A DNA stretch of 60,000 nt from Membranipora membranacea (GCA_914767715.1 OU612066.1:33456283-33516282); one strand, 5' to 3'; shown: positions 38,501-47,576, counted from the first letter of the stretch. Program-made: numbers and translations. Notes: generated by a model not told the origin, from the letters alone.

Positions 38501-38501
38501 T
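7000..38501 (-). CDS. giant multidomain REJ/GAIN/SEA single-pass receptor, 50 exons
   Basis: Spliced minus-strand model of 7,692 nt (2,563 residues plus stop). Exons: 38282-38501, 37860-37895, 37612-37694, 36419-36574, 35933-36085, 35524-35688, 33533-33605, 33049-33137, 32281-32488, 31717-31929, 31371-31502, 30839-30997, 30512-30706, 29877-30052, 29296-29503, 28610-28719, 28056-28198, 27300-27417, 26793-26961, 26295-26508, 25612-25790, 25055-25283, 24652-24784, 24133-24252, 23659-23783, 23260-23429, 22624-22775, 22115-22200, 21741-21906, 21044-21265, 20520-20725, 20059-20191, 19573-19727, 18837-19015, 18399-18616, 17904-18093, 17184-17333, 16323-16458, 15937-16106, 15168-15259, 14406-14560, 14120-14231, 13653-13804, 13343-13478, 12835-12962, 12263-12324, 9769-9975, 9082-9294, 8447-8596, 7000-7145. 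Every junction is GT-AG with matching phase. The start is the ATG before MRRSRVLTHLAVVSVALLAC, a signal peptide. It is likely a surface adhesion or ligand receptor; the ligand is unknown. Splitting into two genes is unlikely because the frame holds throughout and only one signal peptide and one anchor are seen. Small exons may be missed. Confidence 0.8.
7591..7672. repeat. palindromic (ACATGTATAC)-type microsatellite
   Basis: A run built from ACATGTATAC, TACATATG and similar self-complementary units, in the last intron of the receptor gene. Confidence 0.85.
8995..9062 (-). repeat. tRNA 5'-half-like sequence in a receptor intron
   Basis: Minus strand reads GGTAGCTCAGTTGGTGAGAG, an exact tRNA D-arm/A-box sequence, starting about 20 bases after the donor of exon 9082-9294. 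No B-box (GGTTCGANTCC) follows, so it is not a whole tRNA gene. It is probably the head of a truncated SINE. Confidence 0.55.
9082..9975 (-). other. receptor SEA domain with G|SIVV cleavage motif, residues about 2326-2465
   Basis: Two exons (9769-9975 and 9082-9294) form a membrane-proximal domain. Its centre reads MLTAGSIVVEFQLMPG, the same shape as the SEA self-cleavage strand of mucins (G|SVVV). The scissile glycine codon (about residue 2395) is itself split by the phase-1 intron between the two exons. In SEA domains, strain cleaves the chain between G and S and leaves the halves joined without a covalent bond. The helix-strand order around the motif also fits. Confidence 0.75.
9976..12262. 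other. long receptor intron, nothing recognised
   Basis: At about 2.3 kb this intron separates the GPS-proximal exon from the SEA exons. No exon, tRNA-like sequence, clear repeat array or transposon end was seen in it. The short open frame near 10292-10489 (plus) has no domain signature. Confidence 0.6.
12263..17333 (-). other. receptor GAIN-like region with polybasic site and degenerate GPS, residues about 1895-2325
   Basis: Exons from 17184-17333 to 12263-12324. The first half is helix-rich and acidic (DDIDMDALLKTIEQESATG). Exon 15168-15259 holds QRRRRKR, a furin-type site at about residues 2056-2061. The second half has GAIN beta strands (IHLINPTTYGFTELENITE) and ends in exon 12835-12962 with the GPS frame CRSWD-x7-W-x3-YC ... 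TCECFTTGYFGVFEGG. A working GPS ends C-x-C-x-H-L-T-x-F; here the H-L|T triplet aligns with T-T-G, so the base that drives self-cleavage is missing. Confidence 0.65.
14786..15166. repeat. minisatellite abutting a receptor splice donor
   Basis: A compound array of GGATACA(T)AAGATACATG and GGACTATATACA units, about 30 bp per higher unit and more than ten copies. On the minus strand the array begins at the donor of exon 15168-15259 (ACT|GTATGTATCC), so the donor itself looks like part of a repeat unit. Open frames through it (MGLYTGYIRY repeats) are repeat artefacts. Confidence 0.93.
17904..23429 (-). other. receptor REJ-like region, residues about 1270-1895
   Basis: Eleven exons. Features that suit the receptor-for-egg-jelly module of polycystin-1 relatives are the order after IPT and before GAIN, paired cysteines after an acidic run (SDVSECSDCLD), alternating Ig/fibronectin-like strands (DVVLDASDSTDPDQAN, AVYSP-like turns, ATYEFQLDVSHADSES) and Pro-rich linkers (NAPPSC, GTPPTIIIEP, KAPPEIGNC). 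Unlike polycystin-1, no PLAT domain or channel helices follow. The REJ label rests on order and pattern; a profile search would be needed to settle it. Confidence 0.6.
22802..22936. repeat. 18-bp minisatellite upstream of a receptor acceptor
   Basis: Seven copies of an 18-bp unit (ACCCCTGTAACAAGTAAC and variants), just upstream of minus-strand exon 22624-22775. On the minus strand each unit holds a GTTACAG or GTGACAG that resembles a splice acceptor. The unit length is a multiple of three. Confidence 0.9.
23659..25283 (-). other. receptor IPT/TIG domains, residues about 1067-1269
   Basis: Exons 25055-25283, 24652-24784, 24133-24252 and 23659-23783. Typical IPT/TIG openings recur: a G-x-x-T-A-V-F-I-R-G-A-G-L strand followed by VTCVL, then LPTVTSLSPDSASVG, VTVTGTGFVDTGDLWC and SATEVTCIIPEDA. 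IPT domains are immunoglobulin-like folds found in plexins, Met receptors and polycystin-related proteins, usually binding proteins outside the cell. Confidence 0.7.
25792..26012. repeat. 29-bp minisatellite abutting a receptor splice acceptor
   Basis: About seven copies of a 29-bp unit (GTCACATCATAGCACAGGAT plus ATCACATGT) with scattered changes. It starts right beside the acceptor of exon 25612-25790. Confidence 0.9.
26170..26185. repeat. short (TA)n tract
   Basis: A short TA run in the intron between exons 25612-25790 and 26295-26508. A similar tract lies at about 26990-27020 in the next intron. Confidence 0.8.
29625..29795 (-). mobile_element. tRNA-derived SINE in a receptor intron
   Basis: On the minus strand: GGCCGTGGTGCAATGGGTAA (A-box) and, about 35 bases on, GTTCGATTCCCGG (B-box), followed by a non-tRNA body. 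It lies between exons 29296-29503 and 29877-30052. It is not a functional tRNA because the acceptor stem does not close. Confidence 0.75.
30360..30445. repeat. 43-bp direct duplication
   Basis: Two adjacent, almost identical copies of a 43-bp unit beginning TACTAAACAAGTGGCCCACG, in the intron between exons 29877-30052 and 30512-30706. Copies meet at 30402/30403. Confidence 0.93.
32003..32112. repeat. (ACATACATAT)n microsatellite
   Basis: A near-perfect 10-bp array in the intron between exons 31717-31929 and 32281-32488. The long minus-strand open frames across it (YVYVYVCICMYM) are artefacts. Confidence 0.95.
32281..32488 (-). other. receptor WAP (four-disulfide core) exon, residues about 326-394
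   Basis: The exon opens like another module (EFCIDTHQCVMRHC) and runs into a segment with eight cysteines: C..C..C..C..CC..C..C, including KCCPTACGGTVCQSP. The CC pair, the CG that follows and the final C-x-x-P match the whey acidic protein core, a fold common in secreted protease inhibitors and extracellular matrix proteins. The exon is phase 0 at its start and phase 1 at its end. Confidence 0.72.
34603..34745 (-). pseudogene. decayed fifth copy of the receptor cysteine-module exon
   Basis: The left part reads FCLESMACVPK, matching the module opening. The rest of the module (ELQSFVNHLRF ... ILCKQDT, then the usual GATACG|GTA donor) is in a different frame. The switch falls at a run of five A near 34713-34717. 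The pyrimidine-AG acceptor that precedes the other copies is missing here. Leaving this exon out keeps the gene model in frame. It is therefore a dead or skipped copy, unless the A-run is a sequencing error. Confidence 0.6.
34856..35470. other. receptor intron with no recognised content
   Basis: Between module exon 35524-35688 and the decayed copy at 34603. A short stretch near 34890-34940 has AG and GT at its ends on the minus strand and could be read as a small exon (VPSVDPLPFPYCQTC), but it matches no module and is not needed to keep the frame. Confidence 0.3.
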
Positions 38502-39809
38502 CGTGCCAACTTCAAATAGCAGAGAAAAGTAGAATTGTGAGTAGTCTGAGCCCCCCAGACTCTTGTCACCGTCTGGCTTGACATAGATAAAGGTTGATCC
38601 ATTTTGCCTGCATACGAACTTGTTCACCCACACCACTGATCGGTGGAATATAGCGAACGAACCAGAAGAAAGACAAAGTGGATCTAACTTAATCTAGACT
38701 GTACATAATGTGTATTATTCTACAACGAAGCAACTTGAAGCACAGTGTGTGGAACTACCCAACAGTAACAATTTATGTGCCAATCTTTTAACTGTTGCTC
38801 AATAAAAGTGGAGAAGATGCTCACCTGAAGTTAAGCCGATGAAGGTAAAAAGTGAAATGACATTCACTCATATCACAGAACGAAGGTAGCTATAGAATTC
38901 ATATTGATTATTATGTGCTCTGCGGTAGCTCATTGTAATCTATTAAAACTATATAAACCCATATCACAGTCACATTGTGTGACATTATTGATTTGATATT
39001 TTTATAAAATTATACAGCCTGAACAAAATCATACAGCAGCCTACTCTTTCAAAACTTGTTTTGTTTCACGATGAAAGGATGTTTCAATACAGAGCAGTAT
39101 CACATATATTACACAACACAACCATGGCTGAATCTTCTGTTCAACTCAAATTTTTCTACCATTATAAATTGCGTAATAAAAGTTTTTAATTTTTAGAATG
39201 TGTTTAAACCGACCATTCACATTTGGACCGTCGGAACTTTGCTAACTACCCGAAAAGTTTTTTAAAATTGAGTCTCATTCTTCTTTTGAGCTCCTTCAGG
39301 GGATAGGAACACACTGGGCATCTAGTGTTAGTCTTTGCGTGTTCTTGTGTGGATCTTGCCCACCTTCTTTGATCATCATCATTATAGTCCTAGGCACATA
39401 TACAAGTGCCTCTGCACTCTGCATAGAAATACTATTACAACTATTTTGATCTATTGTGTAATATTGATAATTTTTTAAGTGGATCATAGTAGGAGTTGTC
39501 CTCTATAGTATACATAGGACAACTCATGGTATTCAAAATAATAATAAAATGACGGGAAAGCGGAGCTGCAATTGAATAAATCTAAAATTTGGCTGTAAGA
39601 GTCCTTTTATCACAGTTCTCCTATAGGTGTGTGTCAACATCAGCATTATGTACAGCAACAATGATGAGATGTCTACAGATGTGTCATACTCAAGGTAAGA
39701 CATCGAGCATGATTGACAATGAGTCATGGGGGTAGCTTTGAGCGATCGAGCCATAAAATGTCTCCATTATCAAACGCTCCAGTGGAAGAGATCTACACCT
39801 CGGTGTTAC

Positions 39810-41665
39810 CTTTCTAGAATCAGGTTGTTCTGAAATATAGCTCTGCCTCGATGACTGAAGGTGTAAAAACTGCTTCTATTTCTGAAGGTCTCCCAAGTCC
39901 TGCAGAAAAATAACAAAAACATATGTACTGCAATCAATCGGTGCCAGACAAGAATCTGGGAGATAACTAAAAACTAAATATTAATGAATCAAATTGATCA
40001 AGAATACATCACTTTTGACAAGAACAGTTGGATATATTATATGTAATCCACTGATATTTTACTATTCTATTACAAGTTTAACGACTATGCAACTCTCATT
40101 GATGGTTTATAATTTGCATGGTTTCGCAGCTCAACAGTAAGTAGGCCTGTCTCGTGTACCTTTGCTTCATATGCTATAAACCAGACACAGACAAAATACA
40201 ACAGCTGAACTCAAAACATCATCAATATACTTACTTGTGTTCAGTGTCTGCATTAGCTCTTATTTCTTTGAGATTTTTGAGTTTCCAGGCAATAACACCA
40301 TAGCAAGTCAGCGACAAGCCTATAAATGTCTGGATAAATATCTGAAACCAGAGTATGCAATAAAATACAGCATTTCACATCAATATCATGTGACCAAGAT
40401 CACCAACAGCGCAGATACACTTGTAGAAAAGTAACCTGTTTGGAGAGACTTTGGTGGATGTGAGGGAACAGCGCTTGACACATTTCTCTTGCTTTCAAAT
40501 TGCTGAGAAGAGATCTTAACATATGATAGCCCTGGCACAGTATACTATAAGGCCTAGTCTATGATCTCATCATCTATCATTCTAGCGAGGATACACTGTA
40601 ATGTCAAATTTAAATTCATAGATTGGAACAGCAGTTTAAGGGAATGAGACGAGGCTTACATCTAGTGGTAGCGTGCGAGTGTGGAACTCCTGCTCTGTTA
40701 TCCTCAGGTATGTCCTGTCTACAAACAATCAGAACAATAAATACAATGTTTTGATACTTATGACATGACAATGTGACTAATTCTTACAATTCAAACAATG
40801 CTATCATGCAGCTCATAGAAAACGGTTAACACCAGAAGTGTGATGTGTGTGTTTTTGGAATAGATGAAATTGTAGGCGATCACTGGATATCCGGACAACA
40901 GTGATGGTAGAGGTTTTGCATTACTTGGTCGCACTGGTAGGATTCCTGCCTCTTGATCGCCAGCCCCGGGTTCGATTCCCGGTGGGGGAAGAGTTTGAAA
41001 ATGAACTCTGACTGACCACAGTCCCTTCGGATCAGGACTATAAAAATAACACGGGCCCCGTGTAGTGACTAGACATTGAAAGCACGCACGTTGAAGACAC
41101 CCCCTCTGCCTCTTCGTAAGAGTAGCCGTACGCGGCGGGCATGGGTAATAGGGAACTAAAAACTTCAGATCAGAAGATCTCGAGCTGCGAGTTGATGCTG
41201 CTTGCGGTCATTCGCACTACACATCGTAAATGTAAATGTAATAAGAAGTGTAATGTATATATATATATAGTTATCCTAACAGTAAGTGGTAGTAGGGCAC
41301 AGTTAATTAATGTAATAAATCTCTCAATTCAATAGAATAGGCAATCATCATCAGTCACTAAAACACTCAACTTTTAGGAACTCTTCAATGGCATGACTAC
41401 AGGGTTACATATACCTAAAACATAGAGTTGAACCATACCAAGACAAGAATTATATTTATTCAATTTATTTGTTTCATATCTTCTTTTTCTATCTATTTAT
41501 ATATAATATTGATAGAAAAAGAAGATATGAAACAATGAAATGAATATATAGTATATTCATTTCATTATATGGAAGATTTCACTTACGTTGAGCAGCAGAA
41601 TATGCTGCATGAAGAGATAGAAGTATACCAACTATTGAGAGCCATCCTCCTATACTTGAATTCAT
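39810..41665 (-). CDS. small membrane or secreted protein, unrecognised; frames unresolved
   Basis: Five candidate exons: 41587-41665 (ATG, then the signal peptide GGWLSIVGILLSLHAAYSAA), 40660-40718, 40436-40502, 40235-40341 and 39810-39899. With default splice sites the signal exon joins 40660, 40436 and 40235 in an open frame that ends in exon 40235. In another frame, 40436-40502 (MCQALFPHIHQSLSKQ), 40235-40341 (membrane helix IFIQTFIGLSLTCYGVIAW, then KLKNLKEIRANADTEHK) and 39810-39899 (TWETFRNRSSFYTFSHRG) also join cleanly. That second frame looks more like real protein but cannot be connected to the signal exon. Either two products share exons, a small exon was missed, or the second chain starts at its own methionine. 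No family was recognised. Confidence 0.42.
40920..41160 (+). mobile_element. tRNA-derived SINE, copy 1
   Basis: Head with a tRNA-like B-box GGGTTCGATTCCC at 40968-40980, then a body with CACAGTCCCTTCGGATCAGG and ending GGCGGGCATGGGTAAT. Body segments recur in the copies at 50485-50735 and 51965-52425. It lies between exons 40660-40718 and 41587-41665 of the small minus-strand gene. Confidence 0.82.
41471..41566. repeat. twin perfect hairpins
   Basis: Two adjacent perfect inverted repeats. The first has 23-bp arms (41471-41493 and 41511-41533; GTTTCATATCTTCTTTTTCT opens the left arm) and a 17-base loop. The second, starting on the very next base, has 15-bp arms (41534-41548 and 41552-41566, AATGAAATGAATATA) and a 3-base loop. 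They lie just past the donor-side intron end of the small gene's first exon. Confidence 0.9.
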
Positions 41666-44006
41666 GATGATTTCTCTGTGTAGTTAACAGGGTTGAAAAT
41701 GAAAACTTTTCAGAAAATATGACTCCCCAAAGAAAATCTCAATAGTATAGTCGTGTACCGATTGAATTGAAGGGAAACTTTGTGAAACACCCTAGTGGAT
41801 TGCAAGAAATCATACTAACAAATATGATTGGTCTGAATTGATATGGAGTTACAAAGAAGTAATGGTTCGAACTCAATCCCATTTAGCCCTATATTCTAAA
41901 ACTGGAACGGGCTACACAATTATATCCAGTGTTTTCATTTAGGGAGCTACAAGCTGGGTTAGTTTCTCTAATTTGGATGTGGTTTCTGTTTGGAAGAATA
42001 CACGTGAAGAAGAAATCACAAAACACAACTGAATAAATGTTTTGATTGATTGGATTGAGGCTTATTCATCACCTGACTGCCTTATTCTTCCCTGAGTACG
42101 TAGGGAAATCATTCGATGAAATGCTTGTTCTCTGTCATCTGTGGTCAGCTCAAGTTATTTTTCCTTTAGTTTCGCTTGGGTATAGCACTGTTAGTGTTAG
42201 CTTAGTTAGTAGTTAAGTTAGTAGTTCAGATACACTCTACTCTTCTGTAAGTTAGTATGTGTATGTATTGTATAGTTTAGTCACGGAGGAACCATGTTAT
42301 TCCTTGGAAGTTAGGCCCTCCAGTCCTTGGGTTGGAGTTACTCATTAGCCTGTGTGTGTATATATATATATCCCTCCCTCTACTATACTAACAACTTCAA
42401 GCCTGTGACGCCCCTGGCCTGTGCGTGTGTATTGTAACAAATGTATATATATATATATATATATACTGCCTCAGTTAGCATTACACAACACATACATATA
42501 TATATATATATGTGAGATGAGATGATATATATATGTGAGATGAGAGGGCAGAAAACCGCCCAACCCTAAACAGCGCCATGCTGTTAAAACCACATTCCCT
42601 GGTCTAAACCCTGGTCCTAACATTTAGAGGCATCCCTAAACCGATTTCCTCGACAAATCAATAGGATGTGCTACCTCATCTGAGGTAAGGAAACTGAGGT
42701 AATGTGTATGATACATACATACTGTGTTGTGTGTGTAGATAGGCCTATGTAAATTTGTATGGTATGTAATTTTGTATGGTATGAGATGTATGTATAATTT
42801 GCAAATGATGTGATGTAGGCCTATGTATGTTTGTATGGTCATGATCAATCACACCTCTCCCAAAAACATGTGATTTTTCTTACCTTGACTTGAAGATTAC
42901 CTCAAATTTTATAATAGTACAAGTAGTAATTTCCAAGTAATATTAGCTGTTGTTACAGTTGTATGGTTTGATTGCATTTGATTTGGTCATAATCGCTGGT
43001 CCTTTACAGTCCCCGGGAAAAAGCTGTCACAGAACATTTGTGATGAGGCATAGATAGAGCAATGAACTCCCTCCCACTGGATAGAGGTAGTAGGTTCTCT
43101 TTTTGTAGCAGCTCATGTTACCATTTTTGATGTACTTCTATTGATGATGATTTGGTCCTAGGCTAGGGTCTGGTTGAGCAGGCCTCACTTATGTCACTCC
43201 TACCCTTGATATTTTTAATTTTGTCTTTGATGGTGAAGGAGGTGTAGTGTGTAAGAACAGTATGCCCTTAACTTCGACCAGGGCATGATCAATTAGTGTG
43301 ATTGAAGGGAGACCAGTAGTGATCAATTTGCTGTAATCATAATAACCAATAACTGTTTTTAGTTAAACAGATTTGTTAAATTTTATACATATGCAATTAT
43401 GTATATTACTTGATATTCTATAAAGAAAAGCTATAGTATAGCAGGTCTAGTGCTGGGCCTACTGATGCTACCATTTAATGCAGTATGAAATCCTTAGTCT
43501 TATATCCTACAAATCCCAAATTGCCTGTCCTGTGTTTGAAAATACTTGCAGGATATTCAAACATGGTCTCTCAGAGCTTGCTAGATATCATATTTTCAAC
43601 AGAAAGGTATCATGTATCAGACAACTCCCAAATATAAGCCATGTGTTCCAAAATGTATACAGTCCAAGCCAAATGTCTCACGCTTTGAACCCATGAAGCT
43701 CTCAAGTGGCCTTGGCAATACGCACAATTGCGTATTCCTCGAGAAACTTTGCTACTTCACTAGAGTGATCTCCTTTCCTCGAATCTGTGTTGATGAGGGA
43801 GATTGGCATAGTGGTCACTCTGTGAGAATCTCCTTAGTGATTTATCATATCATGTTATATATAGCTGATAGTGATTTGTTTAATCCAGTGTCTCCAGCCT
43901 GCCATGTTCAGCAATGCATGGTTTGTGTTTTCGTACTGAAATATCACTAGCTTTTGTACAACCTTGCTTGTTCTCTGTAGTTATTAGCTCAACAACAGAC
44001 TTCACG
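41666..44006. other. intergenic: divergent promoter region and TA-rich microsatellites
   Basis: Lies between the start of the minus-strand small gene and the start of LLPH, so it should hold both promoters. It contains TA/TG microsatellites at about 42355-42372, 42442-42466 and 42494-42545, with a GTGAGATGAGA motif repeated, and a twice-repeated TAGGCCTATGTA segment at 42740-42835. No other exon was recognised. Confidence 0.5.
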
Positions 44007-45383
44007 ATGTCTAAAAGTCTACGAAGCAAGCAGAAAAGAGCAAATAGAATTGTCAAAAGGCAGAAGAATTCTAAAAAGGAGTTAGTCAAGCTACAAAAGG
44101 TGGTCGAGCAGGCGAAGGAATCTTCTCAGTCACAGGTGTGTATGAAAACCTAGAACCATAAACAAAATACATTATATGATTATTCCCAGGTTATACTGAA
44201 GTCACTGCGTTAGGGCCATCATGCAAAGCTGCTTCGATGAGTTAAATTTTATTGTCCGAAATTGAAATAGGTTCACTGATAAAGAAATTCAAGGTGTATT
44301 CAGTATTACTGATTTGAAAGCTATACATTCCTCTTTTTTACTGATGATAGGCTACATGTTATGCTTTTTTTTACCAAGATCTCTAGATGTTTATTGCATA
44401 TATACACTTCCTTATTACTCCATGATTTAACCCTTTGACTTAGCAGTAATCATTATTATCATTCACAGGAATCAAAGAAAATCTACACAGTTTTGGGCCC
44501 TATCACTGATGAGGCGGCTACAGACAAGGTAGAGACTGAGATGGCTGTAGATGGTGCTGAGCCATCACCACCAACAGAAGAAGCTCTCAGAACAGTTGGT
44601 ATGTCCAGACTAGTATACTGTCATAAGACTGTGATAGTCAAACAGTTCCTTATGATTGAGTTTTGTCAGATTTGCATGGTAATAAAATTCAATACTCTAC
44701 TTTATCCTAAGTAACTGCCTGACTATAACATTCTTTGGTCTTTGGGTCGTCTTCACCTGACTAATTTAAAAGAGATGAGAGTGCAAGGTGAGGGAAGTGG
44801 ATCAGATTGTTAGAGTGCCGGTTCTTCAGCGTGCAAATGTTGAAGGTAGTGGGTTTGAACCCCACTGCAGTCCATTGACTACTGGGGTTTGGTTGGCCCC
44901 CAGGTGTGCCCCAACTGCCGGATATTCATCTGCTTCCAGGCAACCAACACCTTACCGCCCATGTTTTGGGATGCGGTCCTGTGATTTTACCATCTGATTG
45001 AAGTCAACCATTTTATGAGTGCAAACTTCAATGTTAAGAATCGCATAATGTTAGCACAAAGTAAGGATATATATCCTTACTTTGATGTTATACTATCTTT
45101 GAACAAAATAATTTAAATGATTAGATACACATCTCAATAAATGATTGAGCAACTCAACAATCTTTGATTTCAGGCTATAAACGACAAGGTATTTTATGTT
45201 ACAAATTTTGTTTCAGCTATCGATGAGATGCCTATGAACACAGCACCTAAAAAGAGCACTGGGGACTACCCTGTGTGGATGAACCAGCGAGCAATTAAAC
45301 GAGCAAAGAAAGCCGAGAAAAAGAAGAATAGTAAGATTAGGAAAAGTAGGACTGCCGGCCGTAGACCTTGGAGAGGACATTAA
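44007..45383 (+). CDS. LLPH: LLPH-like nucleolar protein, complete
   Basis: Three exons, 44007-44135, 44469-44598 and 45217-45383, give 141 residues. The N-terminus MSKSLRSKQKRANRIVKRQK and the C-terminal phrase YPVWMNQRAIKRAKKAEKKK are the two conserved ends of the LLP homologue family, a small, very basic nucleolar protein tied to pre-60S ribosome assembly and, in Aplysia, to long-term sensitisation. The middle is acidic and variable, as is usual for the family. The length is close to the human protein (about 129). All junctions are GT-AG with matching phase, and the start has a clean ATG with no upstream in-frame extension. Confidence 0.9.
44785..44995 (+). mobile_element. tRNA-derived SINE in LLPH intron 2
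   Basis: tRNA-like head with an A-box-like GGATCAGATTGTTAGAGTGC and a B-box GGGTTTGAACCCC, followed by a body unlike the 40920 family. Transcribed with LLPH, in sense orientation. Confidence 0.7.
45057..45084. repeat. 28-bp perfect palindrome in LLPH intron 2
   Basis: CAAAGTAAGGATAT followed by its exact reverse complement with no spacer. It may be the remnant of a small foldback insertion. Confidence 0.85.
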
Positions 45384-46999
45384 TCTAGCAATATTAACTT
45401 CATCATGTGCTATATGTTTTATCCAACCAGTCCCGTTACTTCAACCGCACTCTCAAACAGTCGGCAGTAACATGCATAACTTTATATTACGATAAGAGAA
45501 TACCATTGGTAGTGCCCAGTACTGAATGAAGGAAACATTGCATTGACACATACATACATTATGCCAATGGTATTTCAGCGGTAGATGGGCAATACTGTGT
45601 TGGCCATCCCATCAGGTTGACGCTGTGCGGCTAGAGCACAGGCTCATCGTTAAAGAACTCCATCGTATTGTGAGTGTTATTTGACTCTGTCATGATATTC
45701 ATTGATGACCAAGTCTGACTCAGATACATTAAACCTTGTAGCATCCTGCTCACACTTCATCTTGTAACAACATAGTTTATATGATCTTGGAGTTGTGTAG
45801 TGCTTATATTTGAACATTATGGTATATATGGTTATTATGATTTTCCATTTATATGAGACCACAGCTATACACAAAATATTACTTTATTACTACTTTTTCT
45901 TATGGCAGTGGCATTTAATTTCAATACTTTAAATATACCTACATTAAATGTGTAGATCGCTTTCTTTTCAATTGATAGTTCTGATGCACAGTTCTTCTTG
46001 TGTGGCAGTGGCGCATTTGGGTCACATGTACACCATAGTATAGACTATAGAGCAACTGTCCAATAACGAACATCATAACTTTTTGAGGCACAGTTTTCTG
46101 TCATGTCGTAGGTCACATTGATTTATTATATCCGTTGAGATAACCAAATTAAGCCTAACTGGACGTTTGCAGCACAGTATTGTCATGAAACAGAATGCTT
46201 CCACAAACAAAATCCACACATAAATTGGCAAGAGAATTTAGCCAGATTCAAAGCGAGATTGATTGCATGGAATTTCAGATATTCGATGTATCAACATTAT
46301 ATAAGCATCAGCTAATCCTCAGAGGATGGATATGGTATAAAAATTATCAGGGATCCGCTGAGCTAGCAACCTCTGTCAGTGTGTAGACTATTAGCGATTG
46401 AGCTCTTCTTTTTTTATTGGTTTAGAACAACTTATTAAAATGTTGAGTCAGTTAAAATATGAATGATATTTTTGAATTGATGAAATCAATGAATTCTAGC
46501 TCACCGATGAAATAATGGTAAATTCACTATCGATTCAAAGCAGATCAGAAATTCTCCTTCAAAGAACTTCCCTAATGATGTACACTCCAATTTTCAACAA
46601 TAAAGCAAATAATTCCGAAGTTATGTGTGAAACATCATACTTGGCAGCATTCTATGTGGACAGGGTGTTATGGGAGATAGTTAAAAAATATTGGCGTTGG
46701 CAAATTTTTGTGAATATTTTACACTTGCATGTTTAGCTGGTAGAGAGGTCGAATCGAAGGAGTCGTTTTTGAGCTACTGAACAGCAGGGATTACATGGTA
46801 GAGTGAATATCACGATTGTAGAGATAAATGTTTTCACTTCTGATCAGTAGAGGAATAAAGTCACAATACTTAGTTGGAGAATCAAACATCCAATGTTTTT
46901 GTTATATACACTGTTTTATACCATGAGCATCTTATTTTTGTAGGAGTCGGCTACCCTTGATTTTAGATATGATAACTCTAGTCTTTGAAGCAGTTACAA
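45384..46999. other. LLPH 3' region and intergenic
   Basis: Follows the LLPH stop. No further exon, tRNA-like sequence or transposon was recognised. Short open frames at 46195-46386 and 46515-46736 (plus) have no domain signature and no splice context. Confidence 0.5.
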
Positions 47000-47559
47000 G
47001 CCGTGAGGTCAGGTTCTTCTTGGAATTGAAGCACACTGGAACTGGAAGCATTGTGGGGTTCATTTGCTTGAGCAGACAGTTCAACACATATGTGGGTTAA
47101 TTGTCTTAACGAGGAAGGGAGAGAGTTGGCACTGAGCAAGTCTATTACATGTTGGGTACAGGTGTACTGATAAGATGACAGTGACCATTTAGGTAAAGGT
47201 GTACCGATAGGATCATATTCCATTATTGTTCAGTTAACAGCAGATGTTGTATCACATGTTATCATATCTCTCAAGTCAAGGTTAACCATTAAAGGTCTCA
47301 GTCTTATGTGAACCCAATTATTCATTCACCAGACTGAACCCATCAATAATTCAAAATAAACTGGATAGAAGTATTTACGAGCCGGGAGGTCAGGTTCTTC
47401 TTGGATATGGTACTGAGCCAGTCTATTACAATATAGGTATAGATGTACTTATAAGATCACATCACAATTTTGTTCAGTTAACAGCAGATGTTGTATCACA
47501 TGTCATCACATCTCACAAGTCAAGGTTAACAACCATCAAAGCTCTTAGTCTTATGTGAA
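47000..47559. repeat. tandem duplication upstream of the M15 peptidase gene
   Basis: Copy A (47000-47312) and copy B (47382-47559) share GAGGTCAGGTTCTTCTTGGA at their starts and a long block at their ends (TTGTTCAGTTAACAGCAGAT, then CAAGTCAAGGTTAAC and CTTAGTCTTATGTGAA or close variants). Copy B lacks about 130 bp of the middle. Copy B ends about 17 bases before the ATG of the peptidase, so promoter and leader sequence is probably what was duplicated. Confidence 0.8.
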
Positions 47560-47576
47560 GTCACACATTGGGGAGA

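Larger units (their letters stand above)
33049..38501 (-). other. receptor N-terminus: signal peptide, Ser/Thr-rich stretch, tandem cysteine modules
   Basis: Exon 38282-38501 carries a signal peptide (residues 1 to about 23) followed by about 50 residues of Ser/Thr-rich sequence with repeated SEGT and MSEGT motifs, probably O-glycosylated. Exons 37860-37895 and 37612-37694 give a half module. Exons 36419-36574, 35933-36085 and 35524-35688 each encode one whole module of 51-55 residues with both borders in phase 0. A module opens with [VF]xCMxxxxCVPRxC, continues as an amphipathic segment (for example GLKSFVNGM) and ends [IV]CxxDT. A fourth module is split over 33533-33605 and 33049-33137. The symmetric exons point to exon duplication and would allow modules to be skipped in frame. 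I do not recognise the module family. Confidence 0.72.

Noticed and set aside
40924-40992. Possible tRNA gene
   Set aside because: The B-box is good but the acceptor stem does not pair and a SINE body follows; the same holds for the heads at 29625, 44785, 50485, 51965 and 59270.
46978-47223. 81-codon minus-strand open frame upstream of the M15 gene
   Set aside because: Composition is protein-like, but it covers copy A of a non-coding-looking duplication, is not kept in copy B, and has no supporting exon.
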